DNA of 64,000 bases, from contig NZ_BIXY01000004.1 of NCBI RefSeq assembly GCF_008326305.1, positions 62,001-126,000 on the forward strand. The letters are read 5' to 3'. A program made the translations under genes and the position numbers. Positions 43,807 to 52,235 of this stretch are shown here, one piece after another; position 1 is the stretch's first letter; each line of letters begins with the position of its first letter. Source of the stretch: Dictyobacter arantiisoli (GTDB lineage Bacteria; Chloroflexota; Ktedonobacteria; Ktedonobacterales; Ktedonobacteraceae). The notes under the pieces were generated by a model. That model saw only the letters and a list, made by a program, of their open reading frames with translations, was not told where the DNA came from and made no database searches.

Positions 43807-44427
43807 TTAATCAGGATCTTTGCTTGTATCGGCTACCCAGTTTTTGGGTATGGCCTGGTAGGCGGCTACCCAGTTGGTTGCCATTTGGATTTGTGCGTCT
43901 TTCAAGCTCATCTGGTCGTTGCATACCAGTGTATAGAGGTAGCGTTCCAGGCGATCTTTTTCGTGGTAGCCAGGTAATGGCGTAGCAGGCTGTGGCCAGA
44001 GATTAGAGATGTCGTTGGCTCCTCCCGATCCCAGACTGATGAAATGATCGATCTGATACTGACCAGGTGAACGTTGGGTGATGCCATATTCGGCGTAGAC
44101 GCGATTTTTGGTGCTGACCGATACATTCCGTACCGTGCGTGTATAGCCCGGTACGCAGACTGTATCTGCAGTGGCCCCAGGCATAATATTCCCTGGTGTA
44201 CAGGCTGGATCTGGTAGTGATCCTTGAATATGGCAGTGACTGGTTTTGGTACGATGGCCCCAAAGCGGTGCTATGGCTTGCGAAGAATGCAAGATGCTCG
44301 CTGTATCGGCTGAGTTTATGGCTTTTGTAGTTGAATGCTTTGTCGTTTGTGTTGTCGCGCCAGTACAGCCACTGAGTAGCAGGATACTCAATAGCCATAG
44401 GATCAACCACTTCCCTTTTTTCTCCAT
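43807..44427 (-). CDS. Lipoprotein with HNH-nuclease-like motif
   Basis: A 206-residue exported lipoprotein: basic start, hydrophobic core and lipobox LSGC at about residue 21. After a Thr/Ser-rich linker, the domain has paired Cys residues (SHCHIQGSLPDPACTPG, VCVPGYT) and the block QIDHFISLGSGGANDISNLW with PGYHEKDRLE. This pattern, with DH and the downstream Asn and His, recalls HNH/His-Me endonucleases and several secreted nucleases. Whether it cuts DNA is unproven. AAAGGAGG lies upstream of the ATG. It follows the DUF1963 gene by 58 bases on the same strand, so they may form an operon. Confidence 0.7.
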   Translation of the reverse strand: MEKKGKWLILWLLSILLLSGCTGATTQTTKHSTTKAINSADTASILHSSQAIAPLWGHRTKTSHCHIQGSLPDPACTPGNIMPGATADTVCVPGYTRTVRNVSVSTKNRVYAEYGITQRSPGQYQIDHFISLGSGGANDISNLWPQPATPLPGYHEKDRLERYLYTLVCNDQMSLKDAQIQMATNWVAAYQAIPKNWVADTSKDPD

Positions 44428-44485
44428 CTCTCCATTCCTCCTTTATGTGTTTTAGCTATAAAGCGAGCACCAGACAGTAATCAAA

Positions 44486-45346
44486 TTACTCGGATTGCAG
44501 TACGAGCCAGGTATGATCGAATTTATGTGCTTGAAGATCAGATAGTTTGATCCAATAGAAGAGCATGCCACTATTGGCCCATTGCATACCAGCGGCCTCA
44601 TCGCTATCGATCTGGAGCAGGAGTTGCCAGTCATTAGCCCCTTTGGATAGCTGCGCTGCCCGTGGATCATTGGCGTCGGTAATGCCATTGGTCATTAACT
44701 GACATTGCACGCGCATATCATCCTGAAGAGTATCGGGATAGCCAAAGATACGATGGCGTGGCTGCGTTTTGTTTTCTACGTCCGTAAATTGCTCATAGAC
44801 AGTATCATATTTCTCTTGATCGTCATCGCTCCATTTCAGATTAGTAACCTCTAGTTGTGGCTGTTGTGTCAGGGTCAGTTCCGACGCAACGCTGACCGTA
44901 CTGCTCTTGAAGCGGCTTGAGACTGGAAGATTTGTGGGTACCGTCGCTGGTTTGAGGTTATTCGTGTCGGCGCGATAAAAAACCTGCCAGCCCCCGACAT
45001 CCTGAGGATCTTCGCCATAGGTTTCTTGCCTGGCATCGTAGAAGAACCAGAGCATCCCATCCTGTGGGAGCCAGTGATGGACATCATAGTTTTGTAGATC
45101 GGCGAGCCGAAGCTGGGCGATAAACGATTGAGGAATATTTTTCCAGGTCGGCCAATCCTGTTCCGGTGGGAGATCAGGAATGCCGCCAAACTTTGAAGTG
45201 CCTGGCTTCAGAGCAGCCTCGGCCTTCTGATCTTTGACCAGCGTCGTTTTAAGCTGGATCGCTGGCTGGAGCAGCATATCCGTATACTTGAGCAGGCCTG
45301 TCAGGCCGGTCTGTTTTATAGCATCTTGCGTGGCGGTTTTGTCCAT
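44486..45346 (-). CDS. DUF1963 (YwqG-like) protein
   Basis: A 286-residue cytosolic protein of the DUF1963 family. The marks are SKFGGIPDLPPEQDWP early, PQSFIAQLRLADL, the aromatic MLWFFYDARQE, HRIFGYPDTLQDDM, and near the end NDWQLLLQIDSDE, GMQWANSGMLFYWIK. The ATG at 45346 has AAAGGAC upstream; a GTG seven codons earlier is less likely. Family members have no established biochemical role; some sit near toxin-immunity or phage loci. It precedes the HNH-like lipoprotein gene. A role as its partner is only a guess from position. Confidence 0.85.
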   Translation of the reverse strand: MDKTATQDAIKQTGLTGLLKYTDMLLQPAIQLKTTLVKDQKAEAALKPGTSKFGGIPDLPPEQDWPTWKNIPQSFIAQLRLADLQNYDVHHWLPQDGMLWFFYDARQETYGEDPQDVGGWQVFYRADTNNLKPATVPTNLPVSSRFKSSTVSVASELTLTQQPQLEVTNLKWSDDDQEKYDTVYEQFTDVENKTQPRHRIFGYPDTLQDDMRVQCQLMTNGITDANDPRAAQLSKGANDWQLLLQIDSDEAAGMQWANSGMLFYWIKLSDLQAHKFDHTWLVLQSE

Positions 45347-45612
45347 ATGTGCATCGTCCTTTATCACTATTGGTCTAATAAATCATTGATAGCTTTCCTT
45401 TTTGTAACGTAATTCCCAATCATTTTGAGCCAGTTAAAAAAGCTTTCACAAGATGATCAGTATGGCATGCGTTGTGTTTGCTCTCTCCAGAGGCAAAATT
45501 TTGTGGCAGAGGTACACTTTGTTGAGAAGCTAATTTTGTCCATAAAGCGTTGTTTAGACAGAGTTTTATTTTTCGAGACACCAGTAGTGATGAACAGTAA
45601 AGGGAACAATTC

Positions 45613-46485
45613 ATGAAAACGTTGATTATTATTCCCACATATAATGAAATAGAAAATCTTCCTTCTCTCTTAGCCGGCATTTTTACGTATGTTCCCACCA
45701 CGGATGTTTTGATCGTCGATGATAATTCGCCCGATGGAACCGGTCAATTGGCGGAGGAAATGAAGCAGCAGGATGGGCGTATCTCGGTCATGCGACGTCC
45801 GGGTAAATTGGGATTGGGCACGGCCTATATCGCTGGCTTTAAGTATGCCATCGCCCAGCGCTATGATGCAGCCTTTGAGATGGATGCTGATTTCTCACAC
45901 GATCCACAGCATTTGCCAGCCTTTCTGGCGGCGATTCGCGAGGCGGATCTGGTGATTGGCTCGCGCTATATTCCTGGTGGCGCTATGCCTAACTGGTCGC
46001 TGATGCGGCGGCTGATCAGTGGGAGCGGCAATATCTTTGCGCGCGTCGTTTTGCAGGTTCCTGTACACGATTGTACCGGCGGCTTCCGCTGTTATCGCCG
46101 TGAGGTTTTGGAGGCTATCGATCTGGATAGTGTCCAATCGCGCGGTTATGCTTTCCAGGTTGAGATGACATATCGTGTCCTGAATAAAAGTTTTAAAGTT
46201 GTCGAAACCCCGATTATCTTTGTGGATCGCCGCCTGGGTCAATCCAAGATGTCACGTAAGATCGTATTCGAAGCTTTTACCTATGTATTGGGAATACGCC
46301 TGAAATGCTTATTGCATAAGACTCCTCGTCCCACAGCCGCATATGTCCATCAGATCTTACCGCCGTATGTTGGTCAGACAAAAGTGCTTGCCTACTACGA
46401 GCAACCAACCACGTCCATGCCCATGGAGGACGTACAAAAAGAAGTGCTGGCAAAGGCACAGCGTAAAAATTCCTCATCGCGTTAG
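45613..46485 (+). CDS. Polyprenol-phosphate mannosyltransferase-like GT2
   Basis: A 290-residue family 2 glycosyltransferase of the dolichol-phosphate mannose synthase type, which moves a sugar from GDP-mannose (or a similar donor) to a polyprenyl phosphate at the inner membrane face. The hallmarks are IIPTYNEIENLP, VDDNSPDGTG, the metal-binding MDADFSHDP, IGSRYIPGG, and CTGGFRCYRR with the acceptor-side residues. There is no C-terminal membrane domain, as in the soluble catalytic subunit type. AAAGGGA lies upstream of the ATG. It is divergent from the DUF1963 gene. It would supply sugar for glycolipid or protein glycosylation. Confidence 0.9.
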   Translation: MKTLIIIPTYNEIENLPSLLAGIFTYVPTTDVLIVDDNSPDGTGQLAEEMKQQDGRISVMRRPGKLGLGTAYIAGFKYAIAQRYDAAFEMDADFSHDPQHLPAFLAAIREADLVIGSRYIPGGAMPNWSLMRRLISGSGNIFARVVLQVPVHDCTGGFRCYRREVLEAIDLDSVQSRGYAFQVEMTYRVLNKSFKVVETPIIFVDRRLGQSKMSRKIVFEAFTYVLGIRLKCLLHKTPRPTAAYVHQILPPYVGQTKVLAYYEQPTTSMPMEDVQKEVLAKAQRKNSSSR

Positions 46486-46548
46486 AGGGATTTTTGCGCT
46501 GGGCTCTTTAGCATATTTCAAACTCGCATGGTCTTTGCTATCGTGGCC

Positions 46549-46831
46549 CATGACTTTTCGCACCGAGGTGCTCAAAAAGTTTTATTAAGTGTTGCAGAAA
46601 AAGTTCTTCGAACTTTTTCTGCAACACTTAATAAAAATGTACAGGTGTTGACACTACTGCAACACTTAATAAAAATGTACAGGTGTTGACACTACTGCAA
46701 CACTTAATAAAAATGTACAGGTGTTGACACTACTGCATGTTTTTATTATATAGTGTATAAAGGGTTCGAAGAACCCTTTATACACTATATAATAAAAATT
46801 TTTTTTGAGCACCTCGGTGCGAAAAGTCATG
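46549..46831. mobile_element. Palindromic MITE-like element with two giant hairpins and 38-bp tandem repeats
   Basis: Perfect 30-bp terminal inverted repeats lie at 46549-46578 (CATGACTTTTCG, then CACCGAGGTGC and CTCAAAAA) and 46802-46831. Inside is a hairpin with perfect 27-bp arms (46580-46606 and 46610-46636, loop TTC). Three exact 38-bp direct repeats follow (46621-46734, each starting GCAACACTTAATAAA). Then comes a second hairpin with perfect 28-bp arms (46740-46767 and 46771-46798, loop GAA). CATG at both edges may be a target duplication. No protein is encoded. It lies between convergent genes. Confidence 0.85.
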
Positions 46832-46869
46832 CGCAAAGATTGCGCAGACAAGAGCTGTCTGATATGTGC

Positions 46870-47829
46870 TTAGATGTGCGGCAGTACACTGGTCGCGAAA
46901 GCGCGCAAACCCTCCACATCTTCGAAATCAAACCATTGGAGCATCAATTCTTCGACACCAGCCTGTGCATAGGTCTGAATCTGTTTGATGACGTGTTTGG
47001 CGGTACCAATAATAGCTGTAGTGTTGGCGGCCAGATGGTCGACAAGTTCGTCGTTGGAGAGTCCATGGAAATCAGGATTCAGGCGGTAAACGTTGAGCTT
47101 TTGCGCGAGATCCGTATCGTCATGGGCAAAGATGATCTGATGCATCATGGTGCGTTTCACATCACCGGGCTGACGACCAGCCGCTATTAATAGTTCATCC
47201 AGGCGCACAGAATGCGCTTTGAAATCGGCTGGCGTGAGGAAGATTCCATTCCAGATATCGGCATAGCGTGCGGTCAGGGGCAGGGTGCGTTTGAGACCGT
47301 TGCCGCCAATCAGGATGCGAGGCCCACCAGCACGTTGTGGGCGCGGTAAGAGGATAGCGTCGCGTAACTGAAAGAATTGGCCTTCAAAGGTTACGGGCTC
47401 ATCGCTACGCAATAAGCGTGTCACAACTTCCAATCCTTCTTCAAAGCGCGCCATACGCGTTTTGATATCGCCCAGTTCATGTCCGAAGTTATGGTGTTCC
47501 CGCTCCTGCCAGCCAGCTCCCAATCCCAGTATCATGCGACCGCCGCTTAAATCATCAATAGATGCGGCCTGACGTGCCAGCAAGGTTGGTTCACGGAAAG
47601 AGATCGGCGCCACCAGCGGACCAAAATGGATCTGCTTTGTCTGATCGGCCAGATAGGCTAGAGAGACGATCATTTCTAGCGAGTCGAGATCAGGTGGATT
47701 AGGATTCGTAAAATGGTCGGAACGGAACAGGCCAGCGAAGCCCAGCTGATCCACTTCGGCGGCCAAACGTTTCCAATAGGGCCAGTTTAAACCGTTCTGG
47801 CCCTCGATCATAAGCGAAACTTCTACCAT
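46870..47829 (-). CDS. LLM-class F420-dependent oxidoreductase
   Basis: A 319-residue oxidoreductase with the luciferase-like TIM-barrel fold. The start VEVSLMIEGQNGLNWPYW, then GLFRSDHF, LADQTKQIHFGPLV, and the strongly conserved GGRMILGLGAGWQEREH and PRILIGGNGLKRTLPLTA, place it in the F420-dependent branch rather than among FMN luciferases. Cofactor choice is inferred from these motifs. GAGG lies 11 bases before the ATG. It is monocistronic and converges on the GT2 gene across the palindromic element. The substrate is unknown. Confidence 0.9.
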   Translation of the reverse strand: MVEVSLMIEGQNGLNWPYWKRLAAEVDQLGFAGLFRSDHFTNPNPPDLDSLEMIVSLAYLADQTKQIHFGPLVAPISFREPTLLARQAASIDDLSGGRMILGLGAGWQEREHHNFGHELGDIKTRMARFEEGLEVVTRLLRSDEPVTFEGQFFQLRDAILLPRPQRAGGPRILIGGNGLKRTLPLTARYADIWNGIFLTPADFKAHSVRLDELLIAAGRQPGDVKRTMMHQIIFAHDDTDLAQKLNVYRLNPDFHGLSNDELVDHLAANTTAIIGTAKHVIKQIQTYAQAGVEELMLQWFDFEDVEGLRAFATSVLPHI

Positions 47830-47897
47830 TTGTCTATAAACCTCAGTTCATTGATATTCTCTTATCAATATACCGCGCCCCACCTATAGCTGCAAAT

Positions 47898-48041
47898 AAA
47901 AGGCGGAACGCCGATCCACCCGTAGAAACCACCCTTCACGGGTGGAGGAGCATTGCAACCTCGCTCCGAAGTCGCGCCAGAGCAGGCGGAAATGAGAGCC
48001 GGGTACGAGAGGATCGTTGCCCGTGAAGGGTGGTTTCTACG
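47898..48041. repeat. Repeat family A, locus 6 (short copy)
   Basis: Perfect 22-bp arms 47921-47942 (CGTAGAAACCACCCTTCACG...) and 48020-48041. The left flank GGCGGAACGCCGATCCACC matches that of locus 1, so it belongs to the unit. The inner GGGCAATACC motif of other copies is missing here. Confidence 0.8.
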
Positions 48042-48054
48042 GAAGGGGTGACAA

Positions 48055-48094
48055 AACGCCTCCCAGACCATTCTAAAATGATCGGGGAGGCGTT
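48055..48094 (-). terminator. Terminator of the amidohydrolase/S-component operon
   Basis: Stem AACGCCTCCC (48055-48064) pairs with GGGAGGCGTT (48085-48094). On the minus strand it is followed by TTGT and lies just after the 48114 gene end. Confidence 0.85.
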
Positions 48095-48113
48095 GGTTAC
48101 GCGTTGGGAGGAT

Positions 48114-48860
48114 CTAGCGCAAGGCGTCTCGGATGGTGAGTCCGAATCGCTCGACGATGGGGCCCAGTTGTGAAAGCAGGATTGAACCGATGATCAGGAC
48201 GATGATAATGTTGACACCCGACCATGTGAACCAGCTAGGGATGAATAAGTTGGGTGTTTCCATGTTGGTGGTTAATAAGACGAAGTTGCCATACAGGCCG
48301 CCTACGATATTATTGGGTATGACCGCACAGATGAGGAAGAAGATGAAGCCACGACGCGTAAAGACATCTTTCCCAATCGGGCTTACGTTGAAACGTGGAG
48401 CAAGGAAACGATACAGGAGCATGGGGATACAGAGCTGAATGAAGTCCGCTGCCCCAAAGGGAATGGCGATTGGCGCTGGCAGCCCTGAGAGCAGGCCCGC
48501 TCCGACGAAGTTGCCGATATAGGCGATAACGAAGGCCCAGCCACCAAACCAGAGGGCGAAGGGAATGCCAAAGCCGATGGCGATAAAGAGCGGACTGACG
48601 CCGAGTGCCGGATTAGGTAATGTGGTGATGGTGAGCCAGGATAAGACGGTGTACACGGCTGTTGCAACGGCTACCGCGACCAGTTGCGAGATGTTCGGCC
48701 AGCCCGTGAAGCGGAAGGTATAGCGAATGCTGGTTGAGGCGCTCCCTCCAACTTCGGGTGGTTCTTCTGGATAATCGCTGGCGTAGTTTGGCTTCTCGAC
48801 CTCATTGAGAGGCTGATCGTTAGCTGTATCGGTATTCTGCGTGCGTGTCAAATCATCCAT
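48114..48860 (-). CDS. ECF-type S component-like membrane protein
   Basis: A 248-residue integral membrane protein. A polar N-terminal stretch of about 55 residues leads to six helices. The block NPALGVSPLFIAIGFGIPFALWFGG, AYIGNFVGAGLLSG and IPFGAADFIQLCIPMLLYR resembles substrate-binding S components of energy-coupling-factor importers. The fit is by pattern only, and a MASE1-like sensor is an alternative. ATG 48860 has AAAGGACC upstream and is preferred over one 17 codons earlier. It lies 89 bases after the amidohydrolase gene on the same strand, so it may import a substrate for that enzyme, docking on the ECF module at 33-36 kb. Confidence 0.65.
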   Translation of the reverse strand: MDDLTRTQNTDTANDQPLNEVEKPNYASDYPEEPPEVGGSASTSIRYTFRFTGWPNISQLVAVAVATAVYTVLSWLTITTLPNPALGVSPLFIAIGFGIPFALWFGGWAFVIAYIGNFVGAGLLSGLPAPIAIPFGAADFIQLCIPMLLYRFLAPRFNVSPIGKDVFTRRGFIFFLICAVIPNNIVGGLYGNFVLLTTNMETPNLFIPSWFTWSGVNIIIVLIIGSILLSQLGPIVERFGLTIRDALR

Positions 48861-48949
48861 GGGTAGTGGTCCTTTCTTCATGCTATCCAAAATAGTGTCC
48901 GTGGCAGGCATGGCCGGGACATAAGAGTTGTTTCCTCATAAAAAATAAC

Positions 48950-50491
48950 CTACAATACCTGTTTTTTCTGCAGAATAATGTGACGTAATTGATCGAGTTG
49001 GGAAAGGATTGTCTGTGTTGCGGCATGGCTCTGTGACGTCTTTGTCAGAGTGAACTGGCAATGTTCACGTATTTCTTGTCGTACCGCTTGCTCATCGACA
49101 TTGCTGATCTTGCCTCCTTCGAGCACCACTTTTCCATTCACGATGACGCTATCGACTGCTGTACCATGTTCGCAATAGACAAGGTGTAAATAAGGATCGC
49201 GCAAAGGTATAAACGCATCATCCTCTAGATTCAGTAACATAAGATCGGCGAGTTGATCTGGCGCGATCTTGCCCAGTTCGTTGGATAATCCCAGTGCCGC
49301 GGCTCCGCCATTGGTTGCGGCATGCAGGATCTGCGGTGGTTGAGGCCATTGGCGATAATTGATATCTGGCAAATTATGCATCAGGCCGGTTTGCTTGATG
49401 ACATCAAACATATTCTGACGATCATTACTGGCCGAACCATCGCTGCCCAGGGCGACCGTGACGCCCTGCGTGAGCGCCTCCGTAAACGGGAAGCGACCAC
49501 TGCCGAGTCGCAAGTTACTGATAGGATTATGTACTACTGTGGCCCCTGTGCGGGCCAGGATCTCGAGGTCGCCCTTCTCCAACCAGATACTATGGGCCAG
49601 CGATGTGCCGGGACGTAGCAGCCCCATGTCTGCTAAATAATGGATACCTCCCTGGCCAAGCTCTTCGTGGATCACTGCTGCCTGTAGCTCCGTTTCTACG
49701 GCATGCAGATGCATACCTGTCTGGTAGCGATCTGAGAGCTGTAAGCATGTTTTTAGCAGTTCCGGGCTGCACCAATGAATGCCACTTGGACCGATGAAAC
49801 AGCGCAAGCGTCCATTGTCCGTTTGATGCCAGGTCTGCACGAAAAGCTCTAAGGAAGCTACCTGCTGATCGATGGTATCCCAATCATCAAAGCGATTCGT
49901 AAAGGGATGATCGGGAAAGGTCATGCCGCGCTTGATACCGGCCTCCAGCACCAGATCCTGATCTTCAATCGAGGGTGCAACGGCAGCGCGGATACCCGCA
50001 TCGTGATAGGCATGCATCGTCGCATCCAGATATTTTGTGGCGACACCAGCTCCTGTCCACAGATGGTCCAATACAGCCGTGGTGCCAGTTTTCAGCATTT
50101 CTAGCGCCCCCAGCAACGTGCTAAGATACACTAAACGGGGTGACCAATCAAGCGTGTCGGCAAATAATGGAATCAACCAGAGTTCTAGCGGGAGCGATGG
50201 CGAGGTTGCCTTGAGCAGATTTTCCAATGAGTGGGTATGGGCGTTGATCAGTCCCGGCATCACCAGGCGGTCCTTGCCAGTAATCACCCTTTCAACGCGT
50301 AATGGATTCACGGCAAGCGATCCACTGGGACCAACGGCAGCAATCTTCTGATCGGCAATTAAAATATCTTGCCCTGGTAGCAGCTTGCCAGGCTCATCGG
50401 GAGCCAGCACAGTACAGTCCTGAATAAGAAGATAGCTGGTTGCGGTGGGCGCAGGCTGTACGGAAAAATCTGGTTTAAGTATGGTTTGCAT
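48950..50491 (-). CDS. Amidohydrolase, ATZ/TRZ (cytosine/guanine deaminase-like) family
   Basis: A 513-residue metal-dependent deaminase or hydrolase. The zinc-binding start is PGLINAHTHSLENL. Later ligands are the His in HLHAVETE, the His in SLAHSIWLE, and the catalytic Asp in ALGSDGSASND. These match S-adenosylhomocysteine/5-methylthioadenosine deaminase, guanine deaminase and chlorohydrolase relatives, so the substrate is probably an aminated purine, pterin or triazine-like ring; the exact one is undetermined. ATG 50491 with AGGAG nine bases upstream is favoured over a TTG three codons earlier. It forms an operon with the downstream S-component-like gene. Confidence 0.9.
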   Translation of the reverse strand: MQTILKPDFSVQPAPTATSYLLIQDCTVLAPDEPGKLLPGQDILIADQKIAAVGPSGSLAVNPLRVERVITGKDRLVMPGLINAHTHSLENLLKATSPSLPLELWLIPLFADTLDWSPRLVYLSTLLGALEMLKTGTTAVLDHLWTGAGVATKYLDATMHAYHDAGIRAAVAPSIEDQDLVLEAGIKRGMTFPDHPFTNRFDDWDTIDQQVASLELFVQTWHQTDNGRLRCFIGPSGIHWCSPELLKTCLQLSDRYQTGMHLHAVETELQAAVIHEELGQGGIHYLADMGLLRPGTSLAHSIWLEKGDLEILARTGATVVHNPISNLRLGSGRFPFTEALTQGVTVALGSDGSASNDRQNMFDVIKQTGLMHNLPDINYRQWPQPPQILHAATNGGAAALGLSNELGKIAPDQLADLMLLNLEDDAFIPLRDPYLHLVYCEHGTAVDSVIVNGKVVLEGGKISNVDEQAVRQEIREHCQFTLTKTSQSHAATQTILSQLDQLRHIILQKKQVL

Positions 50492-50600
50492 ACAAGACAA
50501 CTCCTATTCGGACAGGGCTATAAAAGGATACAATAGAGATAGAAACGATGATTCGGGCTGGCGCATGCTACTTTGACGCAGTTATTTTGCTCGTTTGGTA

Positions 50601-52094
50601 TTATGCTGACTGCAATTGATCGGCTCGTTCATAACAATCAAGGGCTTCCTGATGGCGTCCCAGCACATCCAGAATAGCTCCACGATTCAGCCAGATTTGC
50701 GCGTCATTGGGATTGAGATACATGGCTTGTTCATATGCCATCAAAGCCTCTTTATGACGTTCAAGTGCGAAATAGGTATCCCCCAGGGCCAGCCAGGTAT
50801 GAGCATTGTTCCAGTTGACTTCTACCGCGCGATGATAAGCTTTGAGTGCCTCTTCATAATCATGCATCGTAAAGAGTTTGTCACCACGTTTCTCCCAATC
50901 CTCCGCTGTCAGCGACATAGTGGGCGTCAAAGGGGTAGCTGGTAGTGCCGGTGTCAACGGGCCACTGGCAAAGGCTGGTAGCGGCGTGACACCTGATGAT
51001 CTCGGGCCTCCAGATCCGCTATTCCCGGCCGGTCCACGTGGATTAACTGGCGGCAGCGAGGCTGGAGGAGTCAATGGATAGTTCTTTTGATTTCCTTGAT
51101 TCCCTGGCGCTGGACGCGGTGACTGGGCCGGGCGTATGCCAGAGGCCTGTGTACTCAACGTCAGGAGATCCTGTACTAGCAGGCTAAGCGCTGGATAGCG
51201 ACGCTCAGGTTTGAGATGCATTGCCCGGTTGAGCACGGGCAGGAATGGTTCATAGTCTGTACTATGGAGTGTTTGCGAAAATAACTGTTGACATAGGACT
51301 GCAAACATGTATTGATCGCTGGCAGGATTCGCCATATTCCAATAGGCTTGAAAGTTCCCCTGTTGACTGGCCTGGGCCGCGGCATAGAGTTCTGGCGGCA
51401 GATAAGGCGCGGGCGGTGGTTGCAAACGACCCAGCCCAAAGTCCGCCACCCAGGCTCGCTCATAACTGGTAAAGAGAATATTGCCGGGCAACAATGCCCC
51501 GTGGACGATCCCGCGCGCGTGGGCCGCCTGGACAGCCGAGCCAATCTGTTGCAGGACATGCAGGAGCAATGCCTTTACTGATGTGCCATGTTCACGCAGT
51601 GCCCGCTGGTTCTCTGCTTGTTGCAAATATGTCACAAAGTGTTTAAGCGAGCCTGGGATGTACTGGCAGAGCGTCAAAAGATACATATTTGAGAGCGTTT
51701 GATAGCGATCCTGGATACCGCTAGAACTCATTTTTTGTTCAGGGGACCAGGTATTACAACTAAAAACGGATAGGATAGATGGATGTCGCAAGGATGTCGC
51801 GATGCGTACCTCTCGACGTGCTGCTTCCCAGAGTTCTGTCTGTGCGGCCTGTGGTGGGAAAAGTTTGAGTGCCACAGGTTGTCCTGAACGCTGATGCTGT
51901 GCCAGATAGGCATATCCACTTTTCCCAGTGCCCAGAAGTTTTTGCACCTCATAGACCCCGATCACGGTATGGGCTGCCAGCGCACCACATATCCGACAAA
52001 TACTCTCCTCCGGCAGCAATGTGTGCGAAGGATGTCCCAGACAAAACGGAGTCGTCATTTCACCTCGCGACCCTGATTGTGAATTGTGATCCAT
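50601..52094 (-). CDS. Ser/Thr kinase-fold protein, probably a pseudokinase, with C-terminal TPRs
   Basis: A 497-residue cytosolic protein. It begins with a small Cys/His motif (CLGHPSH then CRICGALAA), likely a zinc ribbon. The kinase fold follows: a Gly-rich loop (LLGTGKSGYAY), the VAIK Lys as VALK (Lys77) and DFG (Asp218). The catalytic loop reads HGALLPGN (198-205) in place of HRDxKPxN, so the catalytic Asp and the Lys are both missing. A Pro/Gly-rich linker and three TPRs complete it. The start at 52094 has GAGAGG upstream; an upstream GTG at 52160 lacks one. Phosphotransfer looks unlikely; a scaffold or sensor role is inferred. It follows the multi-TM gene by 141 bases. Confidence 0.85.
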   Translation of the reverse strand: MDHNSQSGSRGEMTTPFCLGHPSHTLLPEESICRICGALAAHTVIGVYEVQKLLGTGKSGYAYLAQHQRSGQPVALKLFPPQAAQTELWEAARREVRIATSLRHPSILSVFSCNTWSPEQKMSSSGIQDRYQTLSNMYLLTLCQYIPGSLKHFVTYLQQAENQRALREHGTSVKALLLHVLQQIGSAVQAAHARGIVHGALLPGNILFTSYERAWVADFGLGRLQPPPAPYLPPELYAAAQASQQGNFQAYWNMANPASDQYMFAVLCQQLFSQTLHSTDYEPFLPVLNRAMHLKPERRYPALSLLVQDLLTLSTQASGIRPAQSPRPAPGNQGNQKNYPLTPPASLPPVNPRGPAGNSGSGGPRSSGVTPLPAFASGPLTPALPATPLTPTMSLTAEDWEKRGDKLFTMHDYEEALKAYHRAVEVNWNNAHTWLALGDTYFALERHKEALMAYEQAMYLNPNDAQIWLNRGAILDVLGRHQEALDCYERADQLQSA

Positions 52095-52235
52095 TTCGTT
52101 CGGCCTCTCTTCTGAACCACGGGAAGTGTTTTCGATCATTTCTCTAACCAGATGTGCCACCAGCGTGCCAATGCAGCGGGAGGGATAGGCTGCATGCTGT
52201 TAAATCCCATGAGATATCCCTCCTGGCTGGCTGCT

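Noticed and set aside
46621-46734. Three exact 38-bp direct repeats, CRISPR-like at first sight
   Set aside because: The units abut with no spacers and there are no cas genes; they are part of a palindromic element.
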